Positions 27,553-40,959 of a DNA stretch of 64,000 nucleotides are shown here, piece by piece (positions within the stretch are counted from its first letter, which is position 1; each line of letters opens with the position of its first letter). This stretch comes from Dirofilaria immitis (taxonomy: Eukaryota > Nematoda > Chromadorea > Rhabditida > Onchocercidae), in the NCBI GenBank assembly GCA_024305405.1, contig JAKNDB010000068.1:5757501-5821500 (forward strand), written 5' to 3'. Position numbers and translations under genes: made by a program. Below the pieces are notes generated by a model, which saw only the letters and a list, made by a program, of their open reading frames with translations, was not told the DNA's origin and did not search any database.

Positions 27553-28410
27553 CGTACAGATCACAGAATTATTCCTCCATCGACACTAACAAACATATGA
27601 AAAAAAAAAGAATGGAACGAAAACCATATCACATACTTGAATCATTGCAAAACAATATATGCAAGAAATGAAACAATGAAAGACGTGAAAAACGTGAAAG
27701 ACGTGATAAAAGATGAGTATTGAAATGATTGCTATCCTTTATCATTTTCAACCTAACAGAATTGATCCATCCATCAAGTAATTCTCCTCTGTTTTTTTCT
27801 CCTCCTCTTCCTTCTTTTAATTCTTATTTTTCTTTCCTCTTCTTCCTCTATTCTTCTTCTCCTTCTTTTTTATTTAACTTTTTCTCCTACATATATCTGC
27901 GACAATTTTAAAAATAAAAGAAAAAAATCAAAAATTTTTTTGTTTTTTCTCTCTTTTTTACCTTTTATTGACAGATATAGCTGGCAGTGAAAAGTCGAAC
28001 GCTAATCGATCATCGATTTCAAACTTCTGTTCAATCAATCATCCTTAAATATACAATTTTTAAAAGTCATTAAATAAATTTCATTATTTTCATTTTTCTT
28101 TTTTCTTTCTCTTCCTTTCATTCTTTTTACTCCTTCTTTCGAAATTTTCGATATCTTTGCATATCATTTGTTTCAGTTATAAAATGATAAGAAAAAAAAT
28201 TCTTTTACGCTTTTTTTTGTTAGAAAATTTCATTTGTTTAGCTGAAATTTTTCTTTAAAAATTGAATTAAATTTTTAAATTAGAAAGTTCAAAATATCTT
28301 ATAACAAATATTTCTATATGATAAATGTATTGATATATATATATATATATATATATATGTCTTATCAATATCATGTACAGATAGATGCCTTGATAAATTC
28401 AAATTTATAT

Positions 28411-28466
28411 TTCAGTATGATTTATTCCGCGTGCTTATATTTCAGTATGATTTATTCCGCGTGCAA
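28411..28466. repeat. Two-copy 30-bp perfect tandem duplication
   Basis: A unit containing atttcagtatgatttattcc and ending gcgtgc occurs at 28411 and 28441 with no differences seen. Confidence 0.9.
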
Positions 28467-28591
28467 GTTATCTTTATCATTAATTGCTGAAACTTAGTTC
28501 AATGAAAATACGTTGGACTATTAAAAATTCAAACTTTTCACTTTCGTCATCAAATTTCATCATTTAATTAATTTATTTCAGAAGAAAATCA

Positions 28592-28727
28592 ACAATAAAT
28601 ATCCTATATTGATAGCAATGATAAATATCCTATATTGATAGCAATGATAAATATTCTATATTGATAGCAATGATAAATATCCTATATTGATAGCAATGAT
28701 AAATATTCTATATTGATAGCAATGATT
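28592..28727. repeat. 26-bp minisatellite, about five copies
   Basis: Units of the form gataaatatYctatattgat + agcaat repeat about five times. The variable position reads C, C, T, C, T, so the later copies alternate, suggesting a 52-bp second-order unit. Confidence 0.9.
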
Positions 28728-28912
28728 ACATTTATTTAAAATTTTTTCTTATCAACAAACAAATAAAAATTATATGAAATTTATTTAATTCTTTTCTTTA
28801 AAGAAAGAAAAAAGAATTTTTAATTAAATGTTATATTTGTTTACATGAAAATTAAAAGAAAGAAATGCTATGGAAAAAAACAGTTAAATTGCTTCTCTTT
28901 CTTTTTCCCTGC

Positions 28913-28917
<5 letters not shown>

Positions 28918-28969
<52 letters not shown>

Positions 28970-28970
28970 T
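28918..28970. repeat. (CT)n microsatellite
   Basis: About 25 CT dinucleotides with few interruptions; the Arg/Glu reading frame on the other strand is an artefact. Confidence 0.95.
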
Positions 28971-31272
28971 GCAGCAAAATAAATAACATTGATGGGATAT
29001 TTTGGTAGTTGGGGTGAAGTTAATGATTGCTCTTTTATTACAACAAAAATAGTTAGATAAAAAGAAGAAAGAAATGATATTAGTCAACATTTTTAAACTA
29101 TACAAAATATATGTATTGAAGATTGAAAGAGATATATTTAGGAATGAAATTGATTGTTTCAAATTTTCAAACAATTAAGGCTATATGTTAAAATAAATAA
29201 TTGCCAAAGCTTTGCCAAAAATTAATTGAAATATATGAAAGAGAAAATATTACAACATATGAAATGTTTTATAATTACGATATTCTCGAGAATATATTAT
29301 TGATGAAAAATTGAATTATTTTTAAAGATATATTGTTGGTAAGAAACTGAATTAAATGGTATCGAATTAAAAATTAAAAATATAATGAAGCATAAAATGA
29401 TATAACTTAAATTTTGCAAAAAAATTATCTTTTTGTTCTTGTCATTTTTATCTGAACAGTGATCATAATTTGTAAGTAAAAATGAATTTAAATAATACAA
29501 TTTAAACAATCTGAGAAAAAGAAGGAAGAAGAGATAATCGAAAATAAAAGACAACAGTAATAATAATAATAAATGTCAAAAATTCAAGTCATTTTATTAC
29601 ATTATTAATTATTTATGTTAATTCATAAATACTTTAAATATTTAATAAATAAATATTTAAATTAACAATAAACATTAAAAAATTTGAGACATTATGTTAC
29701 ACACTTATCATACTGTGATATACTTCTCTACATCATATCAGATAACAATTATAATTTATATTTGAATAGAAAAAATGTCCCAAATTTTATTTTTTAAAAA
29801 TAAAATATTATGGTGGTAATATTCAAGGAAGAATGACTGAATATAAAACTAAATGAGGTAATTTAAATTATTTAATTTCCATGAATTTCTCTTATAAATC
29901 TCAGATTTTTAAAATTTAAATATTTTAATGATGCTTGATATTCCATATATTTGACATAGAAAGGATATAATTGAAAAATTCTGAAAAAATTTAATCGGAT
30001 ATCGAATAACTTTGATAATATAATAATAAATTAATGATGAAATTTCTAGGATATCTCATTATTTTCTGCAATATTTCATCTCCTACTTGCGATGATTGCA
30101 CAATGGAAATTCTTCGATTAAAATTATTAATTTGAGATATTGAAAATTTTGACTATATAATTGAAAATGATATCTTAACATTTAGATTATCAGCGATAAT
30201 GAATATTTCAATGGGAAAAAATATAATTAAAAATTAATAAATGTGAAAAGAATAGAAAATATGATGATAAGTAAGTGATCGATAATTCTGATAATGGAAA
30301 TTCGTTGAAAGAATAACATATCAAATCTTCCTTATTACTTATTTCTCATTACTGATTACTGATTATGTAAATCGATCAAAGTATTTTTGTTGAAAATGTT
30401 AAAAAGGAAAAGATAAAAAGATGAATAAAATATAAATAAAACAAAATTAGGCATTGGTAAATATAATAACTGAAATAGCACAAAAATTTTAAATTTAAAA
30501 CATTGTTTTAACAATAACAATAGTTATTCATCTTACATCTATAAATTAAATGAATTCAAATATCGAAAATGACGGATATTACTTATTATGTTACTTCTTT
30601 TGGTATCATCTGTTTTATGCATAAAATTGAGTGTAATCAAAAATCGACTTTTTCCCGAAAGAGAAGTTTATCGTATCAGCTATTCAGTTAACGGAAGGAT
30701 AATAACTCGAACTAATTAATCTTAATTGGATAATATTTTTCTTCCTGCATCTTTAACTGCTGTATTGTCTTCCGTTATAATTAATTCAATTTTTTCCTGA
30801 AGTGTACTTAATATCTGAATCAAAAATATTTGGATATTACGTATTTAATCCTATCTATAAATTAATCAAAAAAGTGAGACGAATAATTTGCATCATGACT
30901 ACGAGTAAATATTTCCCAGCCTTCACATATTGTGCTAATCGAAATGCGTGGGTGGTTGATTTGTGGTTGTTGTGCGTGGGAGGGTGGTCGGAGAGGGATT
31001 GAGTGCAACTTTACAGCATTTTTTTTCATTTTTAGCTTATTACTATTTACTTATTTAATCACTTGTCGATTCTTTCTTTTCTTTGTTTACTAAATTGTCC
31101 TATTTTTTCATTATTTATTTTTATATCTAATTAATTCTTTAATTTATTTGCTTATTTCATTTCTTCTTTTACGCTTTATTCGCCCTTTTACATATAAAAT
31201 CGTTCATCTTTTACTTATATCGTTCACTTTTATCTCTAAGAATCATTTCATTTTTAATTATCACGATATTAA

Positions 31273-31342
31273 ACTATCGTAGTCAATATCAAGCATCAAA
31301 GAATTCTACTATCGTAGTCAATATCAAGCATCAAAGAATTCT
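31273..31342. repeat. Two-copy 35-bp perfect tandem duplication
   Basis: The unit beginning actatcgtagtcaatatcaa and ending agaattct occurs at 31273 and 31308, identical in both copies. Confidence 0.9.
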
Positions 31343-31737
31343 ATGTGTTATTCAAGTTAATAGCTTCTAGAAAATGAAAAGTCCGTAAAATTATTCGAAA
31401 ATCATGCAGTTATTGCAGCCTAAGTGATAACTTCTTTTTGCCTATCAATTTTTTTATATCACAAGCATCGGTATCATCTGTTATAAATCTGTTCGACTGA
31501 AATGAATTATAGTCAAGATTGAACTCAACATCGTTTTGCTAGGAATGATGATCATATTAACCATTCCATTGTTAAATTATGAAGTAATCATTATTAATTT
31601 ATAGTAATAAATTCATGATTTGAATTGAAATAGATTGCTCAAAATAGTAAACATTAATTGGAGATGAATTACATGTTAACGTATTTATAAAGCACTGGCA
31701 TCACGATCATTCGAGAAGCGAGAGCAAATATGTCAAG

Positions 31738-34700
31738 ATGAACAAAAAAGGTGAATGATGACGAAGAAAAAGAACTGAAAAAGAATAAAGTAATAACTCT
31801 ATCAATTCCGGGCTCGCTAGAAACAGTATTGGAAAATTTACCTTTGGTATATAATTCAAATGATAACAGTTTACGACGAACTGCCATCAATGGTAATCTT
31901 ATTTTCTTTTGTTTTATTTTATTCAATTCTTTAATGAATTCATTAAGATTTCTTTTTTGAATTTCATTTGTAAGATAAGATTTAAAAAATTCCGAGAAAA
32001 ATTGTAATTAAATGCTATTTTTTTGTCAAATAATTTTGTTTGTTTTATTTCAGAAGTTTTTTCTTTTTTTATTTGCTTGTTTTTCGTTTCAACTTTAGAA
32101 TTAATTATATTATTTATTTTTTGTTTCATTCCTGTTCAGCAAATATTTCTGTAAACAATGGATTTTAATTTTCTACGTATTTATTTGCTCTTTTATCAAA
32201 TATCATTTTTTATCGCTACAGAATTTTAGTTTTTGTTTTCATTTATTTTTGTTATCTCGATTTTGTTTTTAATTTTATCATCAACTTCATTTGCCTCTAT
32301 TTATTTGTTCCACTTGATTTCACTTTTTTACTGTTAAGCATTACCTCTGACATTAATATGGCTCAAAAATTTTTTCTTATTTGTGTTTATTTGCCATCAC
32401 ATAAGTTCTGTTTTCGTTTACCGTTCTGTCTTTTTCATTGCCTTTAATTTAAATTTATAAGCTATAATTTCATTATTTGTTTGTTTTTGTTCTAATTCAT
32501 TCAGTTCATGGTGGTTGTTTCCTGTTCTTGTCATCATTATTGCTTGATTTTCGATGTTATAAGTTCTCTCATGTTTCATCCATTTGACTGACACCAAGTA
32601 TGATTTTTTTCCTTTTTCTCTCCTTTTCTATTTTTGTTTGTTATTGCTTATCTCGGAAACAAAAATCACATGCAAAATTGTTGCTGTGAAATGCAACAAA
32701 ATACCGACATATGAAATAAGTGTTGGAATATTGTTAATACATGACTCTTCACTTTGAGAATTTCTGAAACAAATTTTTGCTATAATATCAGTTATTTCAA
32801 AATTTCTTTATGAAATAGAAATATTTATTATTTGCAATAGAAATATGATTATCTTGTTTCGTAGTTAGTTTCATTTGTTTTATTTATAAATTAGTTCTCA
32901 TTACCGATAAAAGTTGGATTTTTAAGGCGGGAAAATATAAAATATAGTGTAATAAGCTTTCTATCCGATGCATTTCTCTTTTATCCAAATCATACTTTAC
33001 AATTTCAAGTTTTCTCTCTTTCATATACTGCACTGTTAGTGAATGTTACTTTACCAATTTACCTTTACATTTTCTATAGTGGCATATATTTGTCAATTAA
33101 TTGTCTAATGCTTATAAGTTTTCTAATTAAATTATGCCTTAAAATAAATTGCCAAAAAAATTAATTATGTGTTAGAGAACTAAGTAATCGAATAAATAAT
33201 AAGAAAGTAACTAATCAATATTGAGAGTAGATTCTGAGAATTATCTCATTTTAATTCTCAGATTTTAATATTTCAGTAGTAAATTTTATTCAAAGTATTT
33301 ATTTAACATGAAAGATGCGAATTGATAAAAGCCTTAACAATTATTTGAAAGGTAATTATTTCAAGATCTCTTCAATTTTTTTGCCTTTTTTGCAGCGGGA
33401 AGTAACGACGCGAAGGCAAAGATATCGTTCAAACGGGGCCATTGTCGCCGTTCGTCTTATGAATCGGCACAAATCCAGTTGACATATCACCCTCGACTCT
33501 CAAGTTTCCATCGCAGTATTCATTGGATAAATAATAAGTCCTTGACAACGCCGAGTTCTTTTTTAAAGTGATTATTCTGCTTGACTTATCTTTATTTTTT
33601 CAGCAAATTTGTTCTCATTATTGTTATCAAAGATATCATTCAATTTTTTCCAAATTCATTTCTCTTATCATTTCCGTAAATTTAATGAAATGAAAAAAAA
33701 GAAAAAGGAAAACATGAGCTATATATATATATAATCGAGAATGTGTAAATTATCCGACAAATTTAATGAAAATCAAATTCTCTTCATCACATCTTATTTA
33801 CGAGAAAGAAATTGTAAATGAAAGGAGTGTTCAACCGCGCTGCATTACTTCCTTTCTTTGCTCTTCAAACTGGTTATGTAACATTATTTTAATGATTGGT
33901 GACTTCCTGCATCAGTAGCATTTTCCATTTTTCGTATATTTTTCGGCTTATTATTTCACTTGTTTTGTATTATTTGGCTTTTAAATAGAATTCAAATTTC
34001 AAATATTCATTGTATCTCTCCTTCTCTCCCTCTCCCTCTTTCTTTTTTTTCTTAATTTTTTTATTTACATCTATAATAAGGCATGATGATATCATCGAAA
34101 ATTTCTGTATCTTTATCAGTTGAGAGGATTTATGCATCATCATTTTTCATAATTGCTTATAGATTACAATCACAGTCATTATCAAAATGATGAAATCGGA
34201 TGAAAAACTATCATCCTCTTTGGAATCCAATCATCTTTCACGCTCAATTTGTTTCAAAGATGATTATGATGTAGAAGAAGTTTGTGATCGACTTCCTGAT
34301 GATTCATCACTTGATAGCTCAATAACTATTACTAATAATGGTGCTACGGCAACTACAATTCCAGCTATCGCTACATCTGGCACAGCTCCTGATTCTGCAA
34401 TTGGTAAATATAATGTACATATGCAGTGTTATAGTTGAATTTATATATTTTGTTTATGCTTCTCAAATTTCAAAATCTATCAAATTTTATGGATAGCTAT
34501 TATTCTAATATTTATTTTGTAGTCTTTTCAGAATTGTTCCTGGATACGCGTTAATAAAGAAGGTTAATAATGAGTGCTAGAATTCTTAGGTTATGAACCT
34601 ATACAGATGATTTTCTGGTGTATTAGCTAATTGAACTATACGTTAATTGGTTCTTTAAGTGGATGGATTAACTGGAACGGTAATAATGACTTAATTCCGA

Positions 34701-37700
34701 ATTTGTATTTAATTCCTGTTTCATTGTCTTCCGTTAAAGGAATTGCACTGTCTTCGGTAAAACATTTTGAAAGACAATTTGATAAATTTGTTTAAGTTAT
34801 TGCAGGTGAGTCGTTAAGTTCGAAACGAAGTTCACTGGACCGTCATAGTGAATTGTCATCTGGAATCATCTATGACAATGACGATGATAGTGTTGTTGAT
34901 GAAGACAAGGACAGCGATGAAGGCGTTGGTTTTGATGATGTTGATAGTAGGATGCGGAAATTTCGAAGTAAAAAAGTGGACGTAATGCATTATCACTACT
35001 GTCCAGTACCTTCGCGAGGTTTATCTTTTTCATAGATGGATTATTCATAAAAAGTGAATTCGTGGAAAAAGAAAAAAATATTTTGGAAAAAGTACTAGCA
35101 ATTCCTTGGGATAAAATTGAGGTGTAAGTTTGACTCATATATATTTCATGAATTACTATTAAATTTTATATCGTAATCGAGGGATTGCTTTTGACTTCAT
35201 ATCGTAGATGGGTTTTTTTATTTGCGCAAGTTTTTATAGTTCTTAAATTAACTTTTTAGAAAATTATTTTCCCGTAATAAACAACAAGAGCATCAGCGTA
35301 CGAATTCGTGGCGAATATTTGGAAGCAAGCAATGCAAAAGTCATCGTGGAACTTGTGTGGCTTCTACAGCAGTTACTGCGCCCTGTAGTTCCGCAACTGA
35401 TGATATATGCTGCTCTACCACTGGTTTGATTCTGGAAGATAGACCAAGGTTCTATTAATCTAAATTATGGTTATTATTTCGCTGAATTTGAGACACATGT
35501 TATGAAATTTCGTATTATGTTCTGATATACATGAAGATTGCGTTTAGACATTTCGCTAGGTAACTATCAAGAAATCATTGAAATTAGTTGACTGCATGTT
35601 GTAGCTCTTAGATTTTACTGATCATAATCTGTTAGCTAATTAATTATGTTGCTATAACTCGAACTAATTTGACTATGCCTACATATGTAATGTCTTCAGA
35701 ATTTGCTTAAAACTTCTGAATTAGCTCTTTGTGTTATTCACTCATTCTGTATTAGTTGTCAGATAATAAGCAGAATTTCTGGGAAATTGAATTAAGTTAA
35801 ATAAAACTTTTGTTAATATTATTAACTTCGAAGCTCCTCTTCTATTATAGTAATCTACCAGCAAAATCAATAACAGAACAGAGACGTCATGAAGCGCAAT
35901 ATTTGGCACTTATTGAAGCAACTAAACGTCAAGAGGCCCGGCGTGTTCGTCAACGACAACAGCTCTTGGAAATGAAACGAAAAGAGGAGGACGAAACGGC
36001 TGCCGTGGCTGAGGTGTGGTGCAACCAAATATTGCCTAATTGGGAAAATGTGTACGTTTTTTCTAATTGTTTAACTCAGAGTATTGTGAGCTTTTGTTAT
36101 CCATGAATTCTCCTAAATAAATTGGAAACATGAATTCTCTTAAGTAATGAATTATTTATTTTGCTCTCTTGTACTTCGTTTACCACTCAGAATTTTGGAT
36201 TTTTTCTTAGATGTTTTCGTTTAGATTTTTTAGATGATTTACTATTTGCCAAAACCTGAAAAATCTAAGTTCTTCGTGTAATTCAGTTGATGGAATCTAA
36301 ATTTTAGCATGCAGAACTATTTCTCCGATGAGTTACATTTGACAATAAATAGTATCTTGATTTTCTTTTTCTTCAAACTCGAAAACTTGTTCATATAAAA
36401 ATGACCCTAAACGTTTTATTGCTGCAAAATTCTCAATTAATCAAAAATATGTTCCGAATACTACAATCGTATTAGTGTCGTTTTGATAGTTCACAGTTTG
36501 AATGCCTGGGAAAATATGTCCCAAGTTTGATTCTAGCGCATATTCACTTAGCTGGATATTGTTAAAATTCCTTAAATCTTTGCATTATTTATTAATTCAT
36601 TTCAGTTTTGGAAAGTATGTGACTTATTTGTTTTCAGGAAAGACAGAAAGCATTGCCGTGAATTGTGGTGGCGTGGCATACCCTCAAAAGTACGTGGTCA
36701 TGTTTGGTCTTTGGCTATCGGAAATGAGTTAAACTTGACACCAGGTGAGAGTCATCTATAGAATTTAGTTTTCCAAGTTATGCTTTAAAATTATTTATAA
36801 GCAAATATAAAGTATGTTCTTTTGTTCAGTCATTTATTTTATAGAATTATACAAAATTTGTGTTGCTCGAGCAAGACAACACGCTTTTGTTGCAACTATG
36901 GCAGGCCAATATAGTGCGACTAATTCCGCAGTTACTGCCTTTACAGATGTCGATCGGCGATTCATTCCATCTATTTTTCCAAAAGGTTATTCTATATTTT
37001 TTCGAATTTAATTTTGCATTTCGACAACAATTTATAAAATATAATCGATGTTCCAGTAGATACTGATATGGAAAAGCTGATAGGACGTGAAAGTACTCTT
37101 GAACTAATTCATCTTGATATTTCTCGAACCTTTCCACATTTGGGTTTTTCCAGAAGGTTTGTTTTCCTTTTTCTTATTAAAAATATATGAAAATCCATGG
37201 GAGAAACGCAATGGGGCAGGTGCCAGTCCTTATAGATAAGATTTGATCATAGCAGATAGCAGTGCTATTTGTGAATACCTAGAAGAAACTTATAACAGCA
37301 GTATTAAATTGCTGGATTTTCTTGCTATTGTTAAGTCCAAAATACGGGCTTTAATTAGTTGATTTGACAATAAATTTTATAATGAAGTCACTAAATATAT
37401 TATAAATGAGAAAGTCACTTTAATTAACCGTAGTTAATCCCTTTAATTAACGGACTAATTAATTAACCGTAGTCCCAATTCTAGGTTTCTCCATGCAGCC
37501 AAGCACAATTTATCTTACCATATAGAATATATTGAATACTTAATCAACAAAAATGTTTGGCTTGCAACCAATAAGTTCTTCAAAATTACTAGTACTAACA
37601 TAACATAATATGTTATGTTAATAAAGATCAAGAAACAATTTATTTAAGTTCCTTAATTGTTTTGGATATATATAATTTTTTATTTTAATATACAATTTTG

Positions 37701-40630
37701 CGAGCTTATAACGATTGGAATTGCATCTGTCATAACTCGCTTGAAAAGACAACAAATATGAACAGCATAGAAGATGATTTCGGGAGCAGATTACCATATT
37801 ACCATGCACATCCGTGGAGTCTGATATGTCATTTAATGAATGATGTAGATTTTATAGGGTGGACCATATGAAGAGTTGCTTTTGGATTTGTTAGGTGCCT
37901 ATGTATGCTATCGTCCAGATATTGGCTATGTACAGTCGATGTGTTTTCTTGGTGCTATGCTTCTCCTCCAAATGGACCAACCTTATCAGTCATTTCAGGC
38001 ATTTGCCAATTTAATTAATCGACCACTTATGGTATTTTTATTTTTATTATTATTTATTATTTTGAATCTTTTGAAATGAGAAATTTAAATTAATTTGCTT
38101 GTGCTATGTGCTATAAATTAATATGCGTTTGCCCTTTATATTTTTGTAATCACAAATGCTTAAAGAAGAAATTTCGCTTATTAGAATTAGATTTAGAATT
38201 TTATAAAAAAACTGTTTTTATTACAAAAAATTTTTTAAGCTGGCATTTTTGGATTGCGACAGCCTCAAATGACAGTTTATTTTATTGCATATGACCAATA
38301 TTTTGAACAGGAACTACCTAAATTGCATCATCACTTCGACGTGCTGGACGTTCGTCCCGACATGTACTTGATTGAATGGTAAGTTACTATTTCTTAGTGC
38401 TGAGCGGTTGGTTATTGCTAAAATCTTCTTCAGCTGGTTGTACTTAAAATGATTTTTCTATCTCTTTTAGCACTAGCAACAATTGTTTTGACAAAAATTT
38501 TTTGAGGTTGGCTGGGAATATTTTTATTATTATTAAGCGAAATTTTTTTATTTTCAGGGTATATACTCTTTATGCAAAATCATTACCATTTGATGTTTGC
38601 TGTCGAGTTTGGGATGTATTTTTGCGGGACGGAGAACAGTTCATCTTTAACACTGCTCTCGGTTAATTGTTTATTTTTTGTCTGAAACATTTATTTTGTG
38701 ACGGGCATTATAAATGTTTTTATCGATTTTAATCACTTTAAGATACTTAGAAATATTTCGAGATCTTTTATAATCCATAATATTTATTTTTATTTCTTCG
38801 CTTTATTCTCAATTCATTAACCCTTGCATGTTCTGAAGCGGTTTAGTTTGCTTATGGGAAGGAATCTACTGCTTGTATAGCTTGTTCTATCGTGGACATT
38901 ATTGGGATATTTTAATTACTTTTTTCGTAAACTTTTTTGAACAGGATAAATATTGTTTATAAATTTTTTAAAACATTTAAATTTGCAACAAATTAATCTT
39001 ACTTTGGTGATAATGGCAGGTATCATGCATTTATATGAGTCTGAACTGGAAAATATGAACGATTTTGATGCTGTAGTTCATTTTCTAACTCATCTGCCGC
39101 AATCAATGAATATCAATAGGCTATTCGATGCCATTGAACCCTTCATAAAATCTTCCACCTCTCTTGGTGCTACTTCAGAATATGCGAATGGAAGAAAGCG
39201 TTCATTTCAGCAGGTATAATTATCACTGAACGCATAGGTCAGGCAGCTAAAATTATTTTGCAATGTTCCTAAGTTTCAATATCAGCTGTAATATTCGACT
39301 AATTTTAATTTTTGGACCTTTCATTGCTTCTGAAGCCATGAAACTGAATATAGTTTAGATAGTCTAAAGTAATTTTAGCTTTAATTCAAAAATGTTAAAG
39401 CAAATTTGGTATGTTTCATTTCAGATTCATTCGGATGTCACTGAGCGCATAGCTCAAGTGTCTTTAATGGCTAGTGGTAGTAGTTTATTTTCATCTCCGG
39501 TGAACACATTATATGGAAATGGAGGGTTATCTGTCCGTAAGCTTTTTTATTAATTTATTGAGTTTTTATCGATTTTTCTTTTAAAAACAGTTGTATATTT
39601 TTTTATATAGCTATTTCACTAATCTTAACAATTTTGGTTTTTTAACTTTTACCAAAACTTTTATTGTATATTTTGAATTGACTGACCGACTAAATTCCAA
39701 ATTCTCTATGAATAAATATTATTGAAAAATTATATGGATAGTTATTTAATTGAATTTCTTTGGTTTCTCAATTCTCCTTATTCTTATCGTTTATATATTT
39801 GATAGTTTTTAGAAGATCGTGAAGGAGGATCATATAAATCTGCTGGAATTAATGACATAACTAAAAACCTACATAATGTTGCTGAGCAGCAAGCATCTAC
39901 TCTCCGCTCGAATGTATGCAATATGAAAATGAGCAAAAGTTTGAGCGAATTCGTGGGTAATTAATTATTTCTGTTTTTGTTAGTTTTAATTTTGTTGTCC
40001 TGTTTTATTTTACATTTATCATATATTTTAAATTTTCATTACTTTAAAACTTCGGAAAGTTTGCTCTTTCAATGTTTTTCTAATAAACTAATAATACAAC
40101 ATGCAAGACATGCGAAATTAAGTATATTTAAAATCGCATTTTTATGATGATTATATCTTTGTTATCTTTATTGTCTCTTTTAAATATTCTTATTGTTCTT
40201 TTATCGTTTTTATCCTTATCTTTATTAATTTTTATAAATTTTTATTTTCATGCTTTTATCCCTTCCCCTCTTGCTATTTTTCTATTGCCTTGTAATAAAA
40301 GTTGATATAATTTAAGGTAATAAATCTATCCCATTATACATTACATTATAATTTATGTCAATGATGTTAGAAGCTACTGCAGCATATAACCGCGAAAAGT
40401 TAAAAAGTTGAAATTAAAATCCGTATAATTCAACCTATTCCTCTAACGTTTTTTGATTTTCGGTTTTTGATTTCAAATTTGAATAAGCGAACCAAGAATA
40501 TTCACCGTTTAAGCTATTGTTTGTTTGAAAAAAATTTACTGCAGATTACTTGCTACGAGACACATCGACAAAGGATGGCAATGCACATACTGATGCTTTT
40601 CCAAAGAGTAGAGCTCCTACTGCTGTTTGA
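31738..40630 (+). CDS. tbc-12: TBC1D12/14-like Rab GTPase-activating protein
   Basis: RabGAP with a C-terminal TBC domain; in animals this subfamily acts on recycling endosomes and autophagy. About fifteen exons: 31738-31892, 33396-33567, 34163-34403, 34806-35121, 35260-35448, 35851-36051, 36637-36744, about 36845-36985, 37057-37156, 37859-38031, 38240-38380, 38558-38661, 39020-39212, 39424-39533, about 39808-39955 and a last exon ending TGA at 40628-40630. The N-terminal half is Ser- and Asp-rich and probably disordered. An [25 protein letters not shown] helix leads into NQILPNWE and the TBC domain, with the arginine finger in [11 protein letters not shown] and the glutamine finger in [22 protein letters not shown] and [11 protein letters not shown] follow. 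One-base shortfalls lie at about 33559-33564, 35026-35030 and 38246-38250. The first exon is uncertain: ATG 31738 needs two more bases in an A run. Confidence 0.88.
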
Positions 40631-40959
40631 ATTGGTCGGCAGTTATTGCTTATTATTGTATGATTTTTGTGGATTTTCTCGAAGTAAATGATTTCGAATA
40701 TGTTGCGGAAAGAGGATATATATAAATCAAAAGGGACAAAATCATCAAGCTTAAAAATCGATCCATGAAGTCGAGCCAGTTATCAGTCTGATGCTTAAAG
40801 AACGAGTGAGAAAGAAAGAAGCAATGAAGTGTGTTTTCTTGCCTTGTTCAGTTATGCAATCGTTAGCAGCGTATATTATTGTTTTAATTAAACCATATTA
40901 TTTATTTGGTAGTTTTATAGTTTATTAATGCATAATTTTGTTACAATGTTTTTCTAAAC

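Larger units (their letters stand above)
26354..31737. other. Long non-coding interval between divergent genes
   Basis: 5.4 kb between the divergent SMP-C2-C1 (minus) and TBC RabGAP (plus) genes, so it should hold both promoters. It contains micro- and minisatellites listed separately and a GC-rich, G-run-bearing patch at 30940-31000. A 43-codon open frame at 30588-30719 begins MLLLLVSSVLCIKL and looks like a signal peptide, but has nothing else to support it. No RNA gene was recognised. Confidence 0.5.
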
